A stretch of 64,000 bases of DNA, from assembly GCF_000006565.2 (NCBI RefSeq), contig NC_031475.1, forward strand, positions 1,261,535 through 1,325,534, read 5' to 3'. This stretch comes from Toxoplasma gondii ME49. Lineage: Eukaryota; Apicomplexa; Conoidasida; Eucoccidiorida; Sarcocystidae. A program made the translations under genes and the position numbers. The notes under the pieces were generated by a model. That model saw nothing but the letters and a program-made list of their open reading frames with translations. It had not been told where the DNA came from and searched no databases. Of this stretch, positions 25,916-38,375 are shown in pieces. Positions within the stretch are counted from its first letter, which is position 1, and every line of letters begins with the position of its first letter.

Positions 25916-28724
25916 GTTTTATATGTATATTGAAGTAAAGGAGAACATTGCACGTGCATGCAGTAACGCTTTGAATCTAAGTCGTATTTGCGAATAAGAA
26001 AACAAGTAAAGGGTGTGATACTATCCGCCAGGCGTAGTTAATCAAGCCTTCAAACTTCAAACCCCTCTCCTCCCGTATTCGGTCTCGTTTAAGCAGTATG
26101 AGCATGTGCCTGCGTCCACAGCGACAAAGGTGAACAATCATTCAGACGCGCAAGGAAAGCGAGAGTGACGGCAAGCAGCATTCTGTGTTTTACCGCGCTC
26201 GCAGTGAAACCAAGTATAATCATGGCTTATCGAAATTGTCTGCTGTTTCTTTCCAGTGGCAGGGTCGAGTCGTGGACTTCTGCCTCGGTCGTGTGTAGGG
26301 GGGATGGCAGCTTCCGCTGGTGCTCTGTTGGAGCCCTCTTCCTTTGCCGTTTCTGTTCACCATTTGCTTCCTTGCGTTTGTGTCATTTTCTTCCTTGCCG
26401 TGTCAACGGCGTTCGCTTTCTTCCAGGTTCGTCGGTCACTGCAACGCCGCTACGGACATCAAGGAAGTTGCGTTTTGGGGGACCAACCACGTCCTGGCAG
26501 GCAGTGATGATGCCTCGGTTTTAGCATGGCGAATGTGTGATGGTACGGCGTTTTCATCTGCTGCTTTCCTTTCCCCAGATGTACCACTCATCTCGTTGCT
26601 TTTGTTTAAGCCTTCTCGCATTCTTGTCTCCACTGGTGTCGAGCATTTCGTGCAGGTGCTATTTGCCTAGACTTGCCGTCGTTCCTACTGTGTGCGTCGA
26701 TTGCTCTCCTCTTTCACTGCGTCCACTCAGGTTTCGCGCATCTCTCCTCCCCGCTATCGTTTTTTTTGCGTTCGCGTTTTCTCTGTCTTCGTCTCGTCCC
26801 GAGTGTGCCTCTACTGTTCGAAGAGCACCTCCGCCTGTTCGCGAGCAGGCGACGACTGGAGGAACATCGGCAAAACGAGAAGCGGTGCCCAGTTGGCGTC
26901 GACCTTTTCACTGTGTAGGGATAGAGTAAAAAGCTGCCGGGCGCCGCGTTATCGAGTGCCAGCGATGCCCGAACGGACGTCTGGTGTCTGCGTTGATTTG
27001 CCGTTCAGGCGAGGTTGTCAACATTCTGCGAGGCCATGAGAGTCACGTCAACTGCGTGGCGGTGCATCCGCACGGCTCCTGCATCGCGACTAGCGGCATC
27101 GACGATTTTATCAAAATCTGGACTCCTGAGGGGGACTCGCCGTTTGTTCTGGTATGTCCTCGTCCCCACCTGTCCGTTTCACGCAGCGAAGAAGCGCTCG
27201 TTAGTCTCCAACAGAAACCTCCATGCACACTGAGACTTGCGACTCGGTGTTCGTCTTTCGGACCCAACGCCCTGTCGCAGGCTGTGACTCCCAACACCTC
27301 TGGGGAGGCAGAACGCGAGGCTCGTCCGACAGGAATCGAGGCTGATGCCCGCGCGTCCGTCGATCCAAAGACCGTTTTGAGATGTCAGGAAGTCAGTGCT
27401 TTTGATTGTTTCCAAGACGCCTCCACAGAAGCGCTGCGCCTGGCGCTTCCGTAAAATCGCTGCGCATGCATCTGTCTGCGATCGCAGCTCTGTCGTTTCA
27501 ACAGATGGCATAGTTATGACCATGGTCTGGCGTGTGAGTCCAGGGTGTAGCTTGTCCTTTGCCAATCTGTTTCGTTTCGGCGTCGCCTGACTGCGGTCCG
27601 GAGGAGTCACTCGAGTTAAAAAGAGAGAATGAGAGAAATGAGAGACAGAAAGATACAGTGAAAGGGCTCGCGAGAGCGAGTGCCTGAGGGAGACAATCGA
27701 TGGAGACAGGGACACTGAGTCATTGTGTGAGAGAGCGAATGAGAGGGAAACGTAACGACGGAGAAGGAGATAGGAAGGCCAGCACACTCAGACATCGAGG
27801 AAAAGGGGGCAACTGGCCACGGTGCTGCGTTTGACTGGCGTATGGTCGGAGACATTCACGGGTGTGCAGAGAGAGAAACGCGTTTTGACTATCAGCTGTG
27901 ACGAGCTGTTTTCGGCGACGTTGAGTCGATGCCCAGTCTGTGAAAGCAAGGCGCATGTTCGACCATTTCTCTCCGCATGAGCCTGACGTCCTGACCGCAT
28001 GTCGAACATTCACACCGAATGGATTTTGAGTATCTCAGAACCTATCTTTACTCTAGCAGAGAATCAACCACACATGGTATACAGCGGTAGTGCGCCGAGC
28101 GACTCATCTATGGAATTTCGTTTCTGTTTTTTTCAGGACGAGGCAGCGGAAAAGGTTCTGAGGTCGAATCAGGATTTGATGGACGAGGAAAATGCTGCGG
28201 CGCGAAGTCTCTTTACCACATTTCGTCCGGGAATCCTCCGGTGGGTTTTGTCTCGTGACCGTGTCTGATTAAACTCGCGCTGCCTCTCCTGCACCAACCG
28301 TTCTCCTTTCTTTCTCCTCGTTTTCATACTTGTTTTGAGGCTGGTCGCTGCGGGCGTTCGCTTGTGTATATGAACTGATCCTCCCCACTTGGGTACCTTT
28401 ACCACACCATCAGAGAGAATCGAGGTAATCTGAATTCTCAGTTCCTGAGTGCAAGACCCTCGCGTATGGCTTTGCCCATGACAGCTTCACTCCACCTCGT
28501 CACTCCGTGAAGCGGAGGTTTGATCGGCGGTTTTGTTTTGAGCATTTTAGCATCTGTCTGGGTATTGCTGCTCCTTTCCTGGTGCCTGGTCTTTTTTTTG
28601 CTTTTGCTTGACGCGGGACTCGGTTCGTGTCGTTTTCTCTCTCTCTCTCTGCCACAGGCATTTGTTCGCATCCATGGATCGACCCGGGGAAGGCGACCGG
28701 GAACCCGCTTGCAACATCCAATGA
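15407..28724 (+). CDS. WDTC1/ADIPOSE-like WD40-TPR protein, probable DCAF (16 exons)
   Basis: Probable CUL4-DDB1 ubiquitin-ligase substrate receptor. Exons: 15407-15530, 15838-15972, 16580-16688, 17024-17115, 17482-17549, 17823-18449, 18752-19041, 19845-20560, 21005-21209, 21709-21837, 22531-25333, 25724-25830, 26427-26542, 27009-27151, 28137-28240, 28658-28724. They total 5835 nt, about 1944 aa. Every junction is phase-consistent. ATG 15407 has the context AAAATGG, and the N-terminus aligns with animal WDTC1. WD repeats run GHAGCVNRLAW, GHSLNIFGVGF, HSGRVKHLATL, VAINPMQPEYIAVAANDP and WSPDGRLLGATYS. A TPR block follows (RDAKYTQAIVVLTQALN), then the closing repeats FVGHCNAATDIKEVAFWG and GHESHVNCVAVHPHG. 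QYDKR and VYDRR resemble the DDB1-binding WDxR box. Exon 11 alone encodes about 934 residues of Ser-rich and acidic disorder between the TPRs and the last WD repeats. The start of exon 6 is uncertain (17610 is the alternative). Confidence 0.92.
15690..15728. repeat. (TA)n microsatellite, intron 1 of the WD-TPR gene
   Basis: Alternating TA with one CA interruption, inside intron 1. Confidence 0.95.
16208..16240. repeat. (TA)n microsatellite, intron 2 of the WD-TPR gene
   Basis: About 32 bases of uninterrupted TA, preceded by CTAT repeats. Confidence 0.95.
16317..16353. repeat. Second TA tract in intron 2 with mirror CCTATA/TATAGG ends
   Basis: Two TA runs are separated and bounded by AGGA or CCTA, so the block is largely self-complementary. 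It lies about 80 bp from the previous tract in the same intron. Confidence 0.85.
17904..18066 (+). repeat. Ser-coding minisatellite in exon 6 of the WD-TPR gene
   Basis: An 18-bp unit close to CTTCATCGTCTTCCTCTG is repeated about nine times with small changes. It encodes an SSSASS-type tract. Copy number probably varies between strains, and the tract breaks no reading frame because the unit is a multiple of three. Confidence 0.85.
21951..22032. repeat. Compound TA/TG microsatellite, intron 10 of the WD-TPR gene
   Basis: Two TA runs flank a TATGTATAGATGTATA-like centre. No coding signal overlaps it. Confidence 0.9.
23270..23510 (+). repeat. Ser/Thr/Pro-coding repeat block in exon 11
   Basis: Irregular CTCTGCCTCTTCTTCT-type units encode a Ser-rich tract with recurring CSTSAS and PCSTS words. 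The pyrimidine strand stays open in all three plus frames here, so frame alone is weak evidence; the flanking conserved exons fix the frame. Confidence 0.75.
24245..24410 (+). repeat. Second poly-Ser coding block in exon 11
   Basis: TCTTCTTCG-type triplet runs encode almost pure Ser with scattered Phe, Thr and Ala. Disordered in the predicted protein. Confidence 0.8.
24888..24938 (+). repeat. 27-bp coding tandem repeat (ETEPREE) in exon 11
   Basis: Two near-identical copies of a 20-bp core starting AAACAGAGCC lie 27 bp apart and encode consecutive ETEPREE motifs in the acidic stretch. Confidence 0.85.
25888..25915. repeat. (TA)n microsatellite, intron 12 of the WD-TPR gene
   Basis: Pure TA run about 60 bp downstream of the donor of the small exon 12. 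Confidence 0.95.
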
Positions 28725-28848
28725 GGATATTCGACAGCTTCCTTCTCTCTCCAGTTTGCCATTCTCGTCTCCCGCCCTCATTAGAAGACCCAAATGTACA
28801 TGCATTTGCAAAGCACAAGGAGCAGCGGGAGCAAAGGGAAAGACGCAT

Positions 28849-28852
<4 letters not shown>

Positions 28853-28884
<32 letters not shown>
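28853..28884. repeat. (TA)n microsatellite downstream of the WD-TPR gene
   Basis: About 30 bases of TA in the probable 3' UTR. Confidence 0.95.
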
Positions 28885-28889
<5 letters not shown>

Positions 28890-28969
28890 ATATTCGTTCG
28901 GATGAATAAATAGGTTTACACGCTGGCTAATCTATATGTTTTTTATGGAAAAATGAATATGTACGTATG

Positions 28970-28971
<2 letters not shown>

Positions 28972-29008
<37 letters not shown>
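28972..29008. repeat. (TA)n microsatellite downstream of the WD-TPR gene
   Basis: About 36 bases of TA, 90 bp from the previous tract. Confidence 0.95.
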
Positions 29009-29010
<2 letters not shown>

Positions 29011-30473
29011 TATGGGGAGGAAGATCGGTAGTGTGGGCGGCTGAGTGGCTTGTGTAGAGTTCAAAAATTCGCGAATAAACGAGGAGTGGAAACGGAAGCG
29101 TCTGCCTGTCTGACTTCGCGTCTAGGTCCTGCGAAAAGACGAGGTACATCGTTTCCTCCCCTGGCTGTGCGTGTGGATGAACTTTTTCCATGTGCGACTG
29201 AGGAAAAACAAGGGAAGCAGTGTCCTCCCGTTCCTTGGTGTCTATATCAGTTCTTGTCGGTGCACATTTCCTTGCGCGAAGTTCGTCAAGTCCTTGCTTA
29301 TGCATCTCACGTGAGCATAGCGCGCGTTTAACTTCCGGTACATGGATCTCGAAGCACACGATCCCAAAAGGTCTGTTCTCGTAAAAGATTTCATTTTCAA
29401 GTTTCAAAAACAGCAAACATAATGTGCCGCGTCGGCTGGACAACTCAGCTTTTTGGACGCTGTCTCTCCACGAACACGACACTCACACACGCAGCCTTTT
29501 TTACCGTTTGTCAATTAAATCTAAGTACCTGATTCACAAGAAAAACCGACTTCCTCAGACGTCTACACGGCGCAGTCCATGCGACCGTCGAGAAGCGCGC
29601 AGAAAGAAACGCATGAAAAACCAAAACGACGGAAATGGGCATTCACCGGCTGCGTGAAGCACCGAGCGCGCGACAGTTGACAGCCGCGAACCCGTGATCC
29701 GAAAGTCCGTCCACAGCGAAAACTGTCTCTGCGTTTCTTGCTGGACTCGTTTCCGTCGGCAAGCCTGGCAGGCCGCGCGCGGATGACAAACGACATACAC
29801 AATTGACACACACTCGTGGAAAATACCTAAAGCAAAAAGTTTCCCTGTTCTGTCGCACCCTCTCTCCTGCTTTCTTGGTGTTCTTTCTACAGTGCTTGCG
29901 TGGTCCCCTCGTTCTGTCGCCTCTCGTGCTCGGCCACTGCGTTCTTTCTTGCGCCCCATATCACACACAAGAGGCGGAGAGACCGAGGCTCGCCACACTG
30001 CTCACTGTCACAGGACGCGATCGTATCCATATAGGCAAACAAGCACGCGGAGACACTACGATCCGCAAAAAGGAACCTAAACGCTGTGTGGCACATCAGA
30101 TGCTACAGTGATGACTCTCTCTATAACGAAGACGATGCCGAGGACCATGTCTCTACAACGTTATTCTCGATACAGTGCGACTTGCCGTCGGGTATACAAG
30201 TGCTCGTGACAGGATACCACGGACCCACGCAGCTGTGTTGACTCCCCCTGTACAACAATGGGCATGTGCCTGCGTGCGCATGCCCATTCAGAACCTAGTC
30301 CATCTATGCGCGTGTATAGCCGATCAATGTACATGCGCAGCCATGTGTATCATGTGGGTTGACCGGCGGCGGAACGAGACGGTAGAGCTCCTTCGGCCTT
30401 CAGCCTCTTGCTCCCCCGTTCTGTCGCCATGTATATACCCACCACACAAGCGCCCGATGGTCTCGCACGCCAT

Positions 30474-33400
30474 CTACTGCCGATCTGCATCATGTTCAGG
30501 AAGAGTCTTGTCGACGACCCGGCGCTTCTTCGGGGGTTCTTCTCCTTCGTCCGGCTCTCGAGAACGCTTCCGCAGACGCAAGGACCTGAGCAAACTGAGT
30601 CCTCTCGCCGCAGCAGAACTGCTCTTGGGTGGTTCAACTCCCGCGCCCATAAGCAGCAATCGGTGACCCTCCTGCAGGCCCCGCATTCCTTCTGGAGTAT
30701 GCGATGGCACTGTCTGGACCTCCGGCGGCACCAGAGGGTAACCCAGAAAGCTTGCCCACCTGATCCATTCCAAACAGAAACGAGCAAGTCCACAGCGGTA
30801 TGCAGAAAAACCAGAGACTGAGCATGTCAAGAAAGGGCATGCACCTCGCAGGCGAGAGCCACGTTCAGACGACTCGTATCCGTACATTAAGAACAACCGC
30901 GTGAAGACGAGAGTGAAAGCGAGTCCAACAAAGGAGCTGCTACGTAAATGCTCAACATATAATATATAGACAAATACGTAAATAGATTTGGTGGCAAAGA
31001 GTTCAACATAATGTTTCTCCTGACACCAACAACACTCGAGTGCTTCGGCGGTAAGGCCATGACAGAGGGAAGCACAGGGAAGTGAGCATAGGGGATATAT
31101 GTGCCAGTTCATGCACCCATTTTTTTTCTCGTTTCATCTTTCCTACCCGATGTGCGGGTATCTCTGGCTGAGCAGCCCCAGCGACGCGGCGTATACGTGA
31201 GAATGGGTCAATGTAAAACTGAGTGTCGGATCGAGAAGAGGTCGGATCCCTAAAGTCGCGCTAATCAACCGGGTCTTCTTGTCTGTCTTTTTCCTGGGAC
31301 TCTTCCATAACGACCCGTCGAACGGGAACGGGTGTCTGAACGACACCTTGTATAAGTCTTCGAGATTCAGCTGAAACAAAAAAGAAACAAACCGAAAAAG
31401 CCAAGCATTTTACTGAGCTTCAATAAATTCTAAAGAGCCCAGAGGTGTGTACGAACCTAGTGCTCTCTCGTATCTGCCTAAACATATACAGAGTTCATGA
31501 AAATGAATATATATATATATATATATATATCTGTATCCGCCTGAAGGGACAGACAAAATGGGTTCTGGCCCTCTTCGAAGAGATCACGAAAATTCTCTCT
31601 CAACAAAACTAGAGGTCTCTGCTGTAAACCGCATGCGTTTCCGACAGACAGAAGCCACGTGACCTCGTCTGTCTTTGTGTGAATGTGTTCTCGTTCAAAA
31701 TCGAGACTTCGGCATTCTTCCGTCGATCCAAACTTAGGACTGGAAACCAACACAGGCATCTGAACTCTTTCTTCTTTGTGACGTCTGCACACAGGGGCGG
31801 TCATGCTTAGCTTTTTCCTGAAACAACGGGCACCTGGCGTTCCATAGCCACTGCCTGAAGTCGCTTACCGTCACCATCTTTCTGTCCGCAACAAAGCCAG
31901 TGGAGGTGAAGAGGAACGGGACTGGGTCGACACTCGAGGCTACTTCGTGAATCACGAGACCCGTCTCTCGGAATTCCTCGTACATTTTCTGTGTGCACCA
32001 CTGCATGCAGAGGAGAAGCAAAAAGAAACAGCAACACTGCAGACGGCATCTCGCCGTTTCGAGGCCTATCCCGCGCTTCACTCCCGCCAAATTGCATGGT
32101 CGTATTCCTCACGCAAATGAATCCTTCGTTCCGAAACAGCCGCGCAAACACCGCCACACATGCCTGTCCGTCTAGTCTCTACGGGTGCATATTGGTCCAC
32201 TTTCAACTGGGAAAAAGTCGGGAAACGCAGAGAGCGACATGTCCGCAATGATAGCGGTAGCTCGGCGCACACCCACGCGATGTGCCTGCCTTCGTCAACC
32301 GTCTCTTCGCCTGTGGACTTGCTTAGAAGCATCGAAGACACGGAAGCACTGAGCCGTTTTTGATGCTTACGCTAGGCGTTCCAAAAACAATAACGTAGAC
32401 CCTGACTGTTCCGTTGTCGATCGCATCTTTCATGGCTTTCGCGACGAAGAACGCAGACATCTCTGCAGCAACTCCACCCTGCGAATGTCCCGCAAAAACG
32501 AGGGTGAAGGGATGAGCGCGCGATCGATGTTGATACGCCAGCCACATGGCGTCTCGACCACGGAGTGATGACGAAGGGAACAGCGGCGAAGACGGGCGCT
32601 GCGGCGAAGTGAGCTGAGAAATGAATTGCTCCATTCGAGGCCGATAGGAAGTCCGGAAGAGCAGCCCGTACCCTCGGTGGACGAGGGCCTCTGGGTGGTT
32701 GCTCAGGCTCAGCTCCGGCTCGAACGGTTTCGCCATGCGATTCGCCAGCCACATCTGGAGAAAAAGAAGGGTCAAACAGCTACACCGCAAACCGTAAGCA
32801 GCTCCTGCCTCACATAGTGAGGTGCGAATTCCTCACAGGCAAGCGAGGAGAAAACAAGAAGCTCCAGGGCGAGAAGCTTTCTGACTGCGCCAGTGTCCGC
32901 GCATCCCTCAATGGGCTCGTCCTTCCCTCGAGATCGGCACCGACCACAACAGCCGACAAGAAAAAGAGGCGCAGCATCTCAAAGCGAACGATGAGCGGAA
33001 GAAACGCAACATGGTTTGATTTCGTTACCTTCGGCATAGTAGTCGGTTTGAAGATCCATATGGCGTCCACGAGGTTTCCCTGAACGGTTTCGCGGCTCTT
33101 GCGTTGCCTGGAGGTTCTCGAGGCAGTTCTTCGAGGTTGACGCCACCGCGGGTGGTCGCTCTCTCGGCCATGCAGTCTCGTCCGGATGCGCTCGAGTAGA
33201 TTCGAGGGTGTGAAAAGCATTGCAAAGGGTGCGTCGTAAAGGTACGAGAAAGTCGCGTCCTCTCCACACAAGTCAGGGTAGATCGACAGCGATTTCCCGC
33301 GATACGTAAACGTCTTAGGCTTAACGGCGTTGTCTTCGTCGTCCTGAACATGTGTATTCACCAACAGAAAAGAAGACGTTCGCTGTCCAAGCTTGCGCGT

Positions 33401-36400
33401 AAAGTCGCGCAACTCAAGGAAGAAAGCTCAAGAATGACGGCCAGCTGGTTCTACGCAGACAAAGAAGGCTTCCGGTGATAGCTACGGCTTCCTGGTTGCA
33501 GCAAGGCCAGGGAAATCGTGATGAGTGCATCCGTCTCTCATGCGTGACAGACATCCTCCTCCAGAAACCAGAACCGCATGTATTCATCAGTTTATGCATA
33601 TATATATATATATATGGCTGGAGACATTGCTTCATCTAAACTACAAACGCATCCCCTTGCTTCCCTATCTCCCCCCTGTTCCCGTCCCCAAAAGCCCACC
33701 ATAAACATCAGAGATCTTCCCACCTTCTCCGCCTGCGCAGGTTTGCTTCTGCGTTGATTCTGCCCGGAATGTCCCCTCCACAACTAACAAGGACCCGCAG
33801 GTGACCGACAAAAGGGATCCTGAAACGCTGCATTCCTGTCGCTCCTCAATTGTGTTTCTTTTTCTCAGTTCGACACCGTTTCCAACTCACCCGCGAGTTA
33901 GCAGATTGCTCCGCCGCAGCCATGTTGGCGTAGAGCCCCTCCGCAAGGAAGCCCCAGGGATTCTGGTCATCTCCTCCTGACGTCGCCAGGTTGTCCCCCG
34001 GCTGCATCTCGACCAAGTGACTCCGAGGTGGAGGCAGAACCTCAAATGGATTGCTCTCGCTTCCATCGGGCTGAGGGATCACCTCGAGAGTCTCTGGATC
34101 GATGTTCTTGAACCGCCACACTCCCGTGGCGTATCGGACCGGACCTGAGGCAACACGGAAGAACTCAAGCAGAACCAACGCCGATCGGGAAGTGGTGCGG
34201 AACAAATGCGCACCGACGAGAAGAGAGAACAGCAACAAGCCCCGAGAGCACGAGGCAGTCAAGTCGAAGTGGACGAAAGGTGACGCGACAGAGTGGCTCA
34301 ACCGGCGACAGAAGCAGGCACAAAAGAGACGGCCCCTGGCCAAAATAACGGAGACACGACCGTCACTCAATTTTCTCACTCCACTTTGCTTTGAGAGAGG
34401 TCCGAGCGAACCCAGAAATCGCGAAATTCGAATCCCAAACCTTGTCTGAATTTCTCTTTTCCTCCATCTCCACCCCAGAAGAAATGAAACCTAGATTCCT
34501 GCTGCCGTTGACGTAATTATACACACTGCTTTCCGAAAAGCAAGAAGCACAGGTGCAACTCGTTCTCCACTCCCAAAGTTGGCTTGTGACTCACGGTGCT
34601 CTGTGACTCTGTGGAGTGCGACGGTGGTGACGGTCCACCACGGAAAGAATTGGTTGACGTCTTTGTGTTTGACCCAAGGCCAGACGTAGTCGGAACGCGA
34701 GACTTCAGCGATGAGAAACCAAATGGTGTGCCACATTTCGTAGAGACGGAGCCGCGATGCTTTGTCCTCCACGTCATCTGGCAAACGAGGAGAGACAGTG
34801 ACCTGCACCCGCAGCAACAAGAGAAACGCGCGGTTGGTTCACGACAGGTGAAGACGTGAGACGGTGAGGGCCGAGCGCTCCGGAGATCGAGACCCGAGAA
34901 AAAACAGGTCTACGCAGAAGCTCCCCGCCGAGCCAGAACGTCAACACGGCAATCGTTTTCGAACATGGTGGCGGTAGACATGTACACATCCGATTCGTCA
35001 CAGAAGCCGGACAGAGGAGTCTGCGCAGGAAGTCGGACGCGGACTATGCGGACTCACACACCTGACCGTAGCCCCTTAGCACGACATAGAGAAACGACCC
35101 CTGTGAGATGCTCGCGGAGTGGCACACAGCCGCATGAAAAGATCGAAACGACTAAGGCAGGCCTCTGCGAGGCAACATGGGCAGAACCTTGTAGGCGACT
35201 GCTGTGGCAAAAAGTACACGCACATATGCATGTTATTTGCTTCGACGCGGAGTCACCTAGAGACAGCCGCACAGGTCATCACACGCGAGAACATCTCGGT
35301 GGCACTTACAGTCAAATGGTGAGGAAGGTTCGATGGCAGCAGCATCTCGCCTCGGGCTCTGTCCTGGATGAGCCAAGCAAAGAAAGGGGAATCTGGCCAA
35401 CTGGTGGGGTCCGTTGGCGAGACGTCGTATCCCTCCGTGTACAGTTCGCTGTAATGCAGGTGGCTCTTGCATCCGAGAGCTATACGCAACAGCAGAGAAA
35501 CGTGGAGAAAAGAGAAAAAGATGAAAAAATCATGCGGCAAGACAGCACCAGTGTCGATGAAAGAGAAGCGATTTCTATTTCCCTCACCAACTGCGCTTCT
35601 TTCCGAGTATCTGAAAACCGGACTCTCAGTTTCTCCAACCCCTCCCCTCCCCCTGCTCGACGGCTACGACTGTCAATCATATCTAAAACATTTGGCTGTG
35701 TAGACGTTTCCTCCCCGTTCGCTCTTCTTCCCTTTTGTATATACACCTCGTTTACTGACGAACATCGTCTCCCTCTTGATTTTTCAGTCCCTGTCTCCTC
35801 CCCGCCGCTCTTGCATCCCGCTGCCCTCTAAAAAACCAAATGGCTGCTGCACACCTCGCACCCTCACGTCCTTCCACGTTCCTGCCTTCTTCGCTTTCAG
35901 TGTTCGCTTCAGCATTTGCTATGTTGTTTCCCGTCACATCGGCATCTTCACGTACGAGAACGGAAACGTTTCTCGCATGTAGTGCGGTGTGGAGGAAAAA
36001 TTTCATCCAAAGCTGGGGATCTATGGAGGGTTGAATCACCCAGGATTCGCCTATGATAACTATCTGAGATTCGACCTTTAAATACCCGAACGGTCATTCA
36101 TCTCTGACGCCTTACGAAGGAAAAGGGCGCTTTCGATGGCTCTCGTGTCTGTGACTCCCTCGCTCTCGAGCATCGAGTTGATGGCCTTGCCCAAGTTCAT
36201 GAGTGCTCCCTCGCGCTGCTGGTTTTTCAGCACTGTGACGAGTCGCTGGACGAGGCCCCAGGTGAAGCTGGTGAGGCGCTTTGAAATCAGGCGGCTCGCC
36301 TTGCTGAGAAACGCGTGGCTTCGACCCAAAATGCCAGTCGGGCTCTCAGATCGCGTGGTTCGCCGCACCGCCTTTGCCTTTTCTGGCGTCGGCGTGTGGG

Positions 36401-38375
36401 GGCTTCCAGCAACCACCCCGGCGTCGCTCTCGTGCGACAAGCTCGACTCGGAACTGCTGTCACTTCTGTGTATGGTGCCGCGGCTGGACAAAGGCTCTAG
36501 GGTCTCTGCGTCCTGGTTTGGGCTCGAAGGACTGGCCTCGGCCTTCTCGCGGTGCTGCTCGCTCTTCACTTCCGGCACAGACGACGAGTTGATTCGGCTA
36601 TACCACCGACTGACTGTGTCGACGGTTCTGTACGTGAAGCCGCCAGGACGAAAAGGCAAAGGCGTGCGAGGGGGAATTGTCCGCTCAAACGCATCTGCGA
36701 AGCGGTCCCAGACACAAGCGAGGTCCGAAGAGGAGCTGGCCTTCATCGGCCTCTTCCACTGAAACAGGCCCCCACACACCTCTTGGTGTCGCACAGCCTC
36801 TGCATCGAACAGTGGGTCTTCTCCGAGGCGCCGCAGGTCGCTGACCTCCGTCACAGCCGCCAGTGTCTGCGAGGAGTGGAAAACGACGGGGTAGAACGAA
36901 GAAACTGGCAACTGAACAGCCGGCACGGCCGCTGCAGGTGTTGAAGTCACACAGGAAGAGTTTCCTCCCGTACACTCGTCGCGGGAGTCCGACGCCACCA
37001 CAGACTGGGACGCCAAGTCCGGAGAGCCGGGCTCCGACAGCGTTTTCGCGGGCCGTTCCGGAGAAGGTTCTGCAGAGGCAGAACGCGACTGACTCGAACG
37101 CGAGTCAACAACAGCCTTCCGCCCCAGACAGAGAGTCGGAGACTCGGCCTTGTCTCCAGCGTGTGACTCAGAAACCGCCGCGGGTAAGTCGCCTTGCACC
37201 TCGACAGGCCGGGGATGCGAAAGCGATGAAGAGTCAACAGGAGCCTGCATGTGGAGAGCTTGCGAGGCAGACGGGATGCGGGAAACGAGCGAAGAAGGCA
37301 CCAAAGACGAATGTGCAGCAGCAGAGCTGCGCGACGTTCCCTGGCTCTCGAAGCGACTCTGGGAGCGGATCGAGCTCGAGGTTTTCTCAGCGCTTTGCGA
37401 CAACCTGAGTTTCTTTTCACGCGCCCCGCCTTCCCTTTCTTCTAACGGCTCTAGCCATTCATCGTGGGAAGGTCTACGCGTCTCCGACGCCGGAACGGCG
37501 CCTGCGTGCTTGGCTGAAGAAGCCTTGGACTTCCGAGGACCTGCGCGAGAGGGCGACAAGAAGCGCGCACCCCAAACGAGCGGAGCCGAGGTTCTCTTGG
37601 AGGAGGTGGAACGCGAGTCTTCTTCTCTGAACGCTTCCGGAGGATAGAAATGGTACAGGGGGTGGAACCAGTGAAGCGGGAGAGAGGTCGGTGTTCCCGG
37701 CTCGTCGACAACATCTGGGAAGCTCCTTTCGATCGACATGTCCTCTCCACTGTTGGAAAGGTAGACGCCGTCGTAGCCACTCGAAAGTCCGCGCCCGTGA
37801 ACAGTGGAAAAGGGATCCACGCCCATTTGAAAGGTTCCCTTGCCCGGTGCTACAGTTTCCTCTGACAAAGTCGAGGTCGTTTGAGAAGGCCCAGGCAACG
37901 TCAAGCCGTGTACGGTGTCCGCAGAGAACGGTGCCCTCGTCTTCTCCCCTGCGCAGTCTGCCTCTCCTTCGCAGTTGCCACCACTGCCACTATTTGGTCG
38001 GGAAATCCAAGTTGCGGCTTCCGAGACATCGGCGAGGTTGACGCCCGAAGGTAGAGCTTGCACACGTTGCAGGAGAGGCTGGAGGTCGGTCAAACCGACC
38101 CGGTAGTCTGAAACTGTGCAGGGTTGTCGACCATCTTCTTCACAACTCAAAGGCTTCCTGTCGCCTTCCCGCAACGCATCGCTCGCTTCCACGCCGGGAC
38201 TGTTGTCAGGCGCCCTCCTTCGCTCCACCTCTTCAGCATCCTGGACTGTGGCTGCAGATGAATCGAGGAAACGCGGCGAGAAGAAAGAAAACAGGAAAAA
38301 CACTGCGAGAGAAGTTAGCAGAAAGTGAACGGAGGGAGACCACGAAAAAGTCGGCGATCGCCAGTGCCGCACCAT
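30474..38375 (-). CDS. Class-3 (fungal-type) lipase with long N-terminal extension (10 exons)
   Basis: Probable triacylglycerol or phospholipid hydrolase. Exons: 38375-36116, 36059-35952, 35479-35310, 34802-34595, 34144-33891, 33412-33029, 32754-32371, 32000-31869, 31370-31147, 30759-30474. All phases agree and total 4410 nt, 1469 aa. ATG 38375 has the context GCCACCATGG. Residues about 18-36 (FLLTSLAVFFLFSFF) are a signal peptide or signal anchor, so the enzyme should enter the secretory pathway. Residues about 40-700 are Ser/Glu-rich disorder. The catalytic half shows an oxyanion segment, VHRGYG, near 1154. The nucleophile elbow GHSQGG has Ser at about 1219. DPVP follows, with the acid Asp near 1281, and THSHVY near 1356 is the likeliest site of the catalytic His. 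The last exon is basic (KRSREP, PPKKRR). Without the final intron the frame would stop at a TAG at about 31144, so a shorter C-terminus is possible. Intron 2 has two overlapping donors; only the one after 35952 keeps the phase. Confidence 0.9.
31507..31530. repeat. (TA)n microsatellite in a lipase intron
   Basis: Pure TA run in the intron between exons 8 and 9. Confidence 0.95.
33597..33615. repeat. Short (TA)n tract in a lipase intron
   Basis: About 18 bases of TA in the intron between exons 5 and 6. Confidence 0.9.

Larger units (their letters stand above)
28725..30473. other. Convergent intergenic region, WD-TPR gene / lipase
   Basis: Holds both 3' UTRs. Two long TA tracts occur at 28853-28884 and 28972-29008. 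No frame here is longer than background or resembles a family, and I call no gene. Confidence 0.5.
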
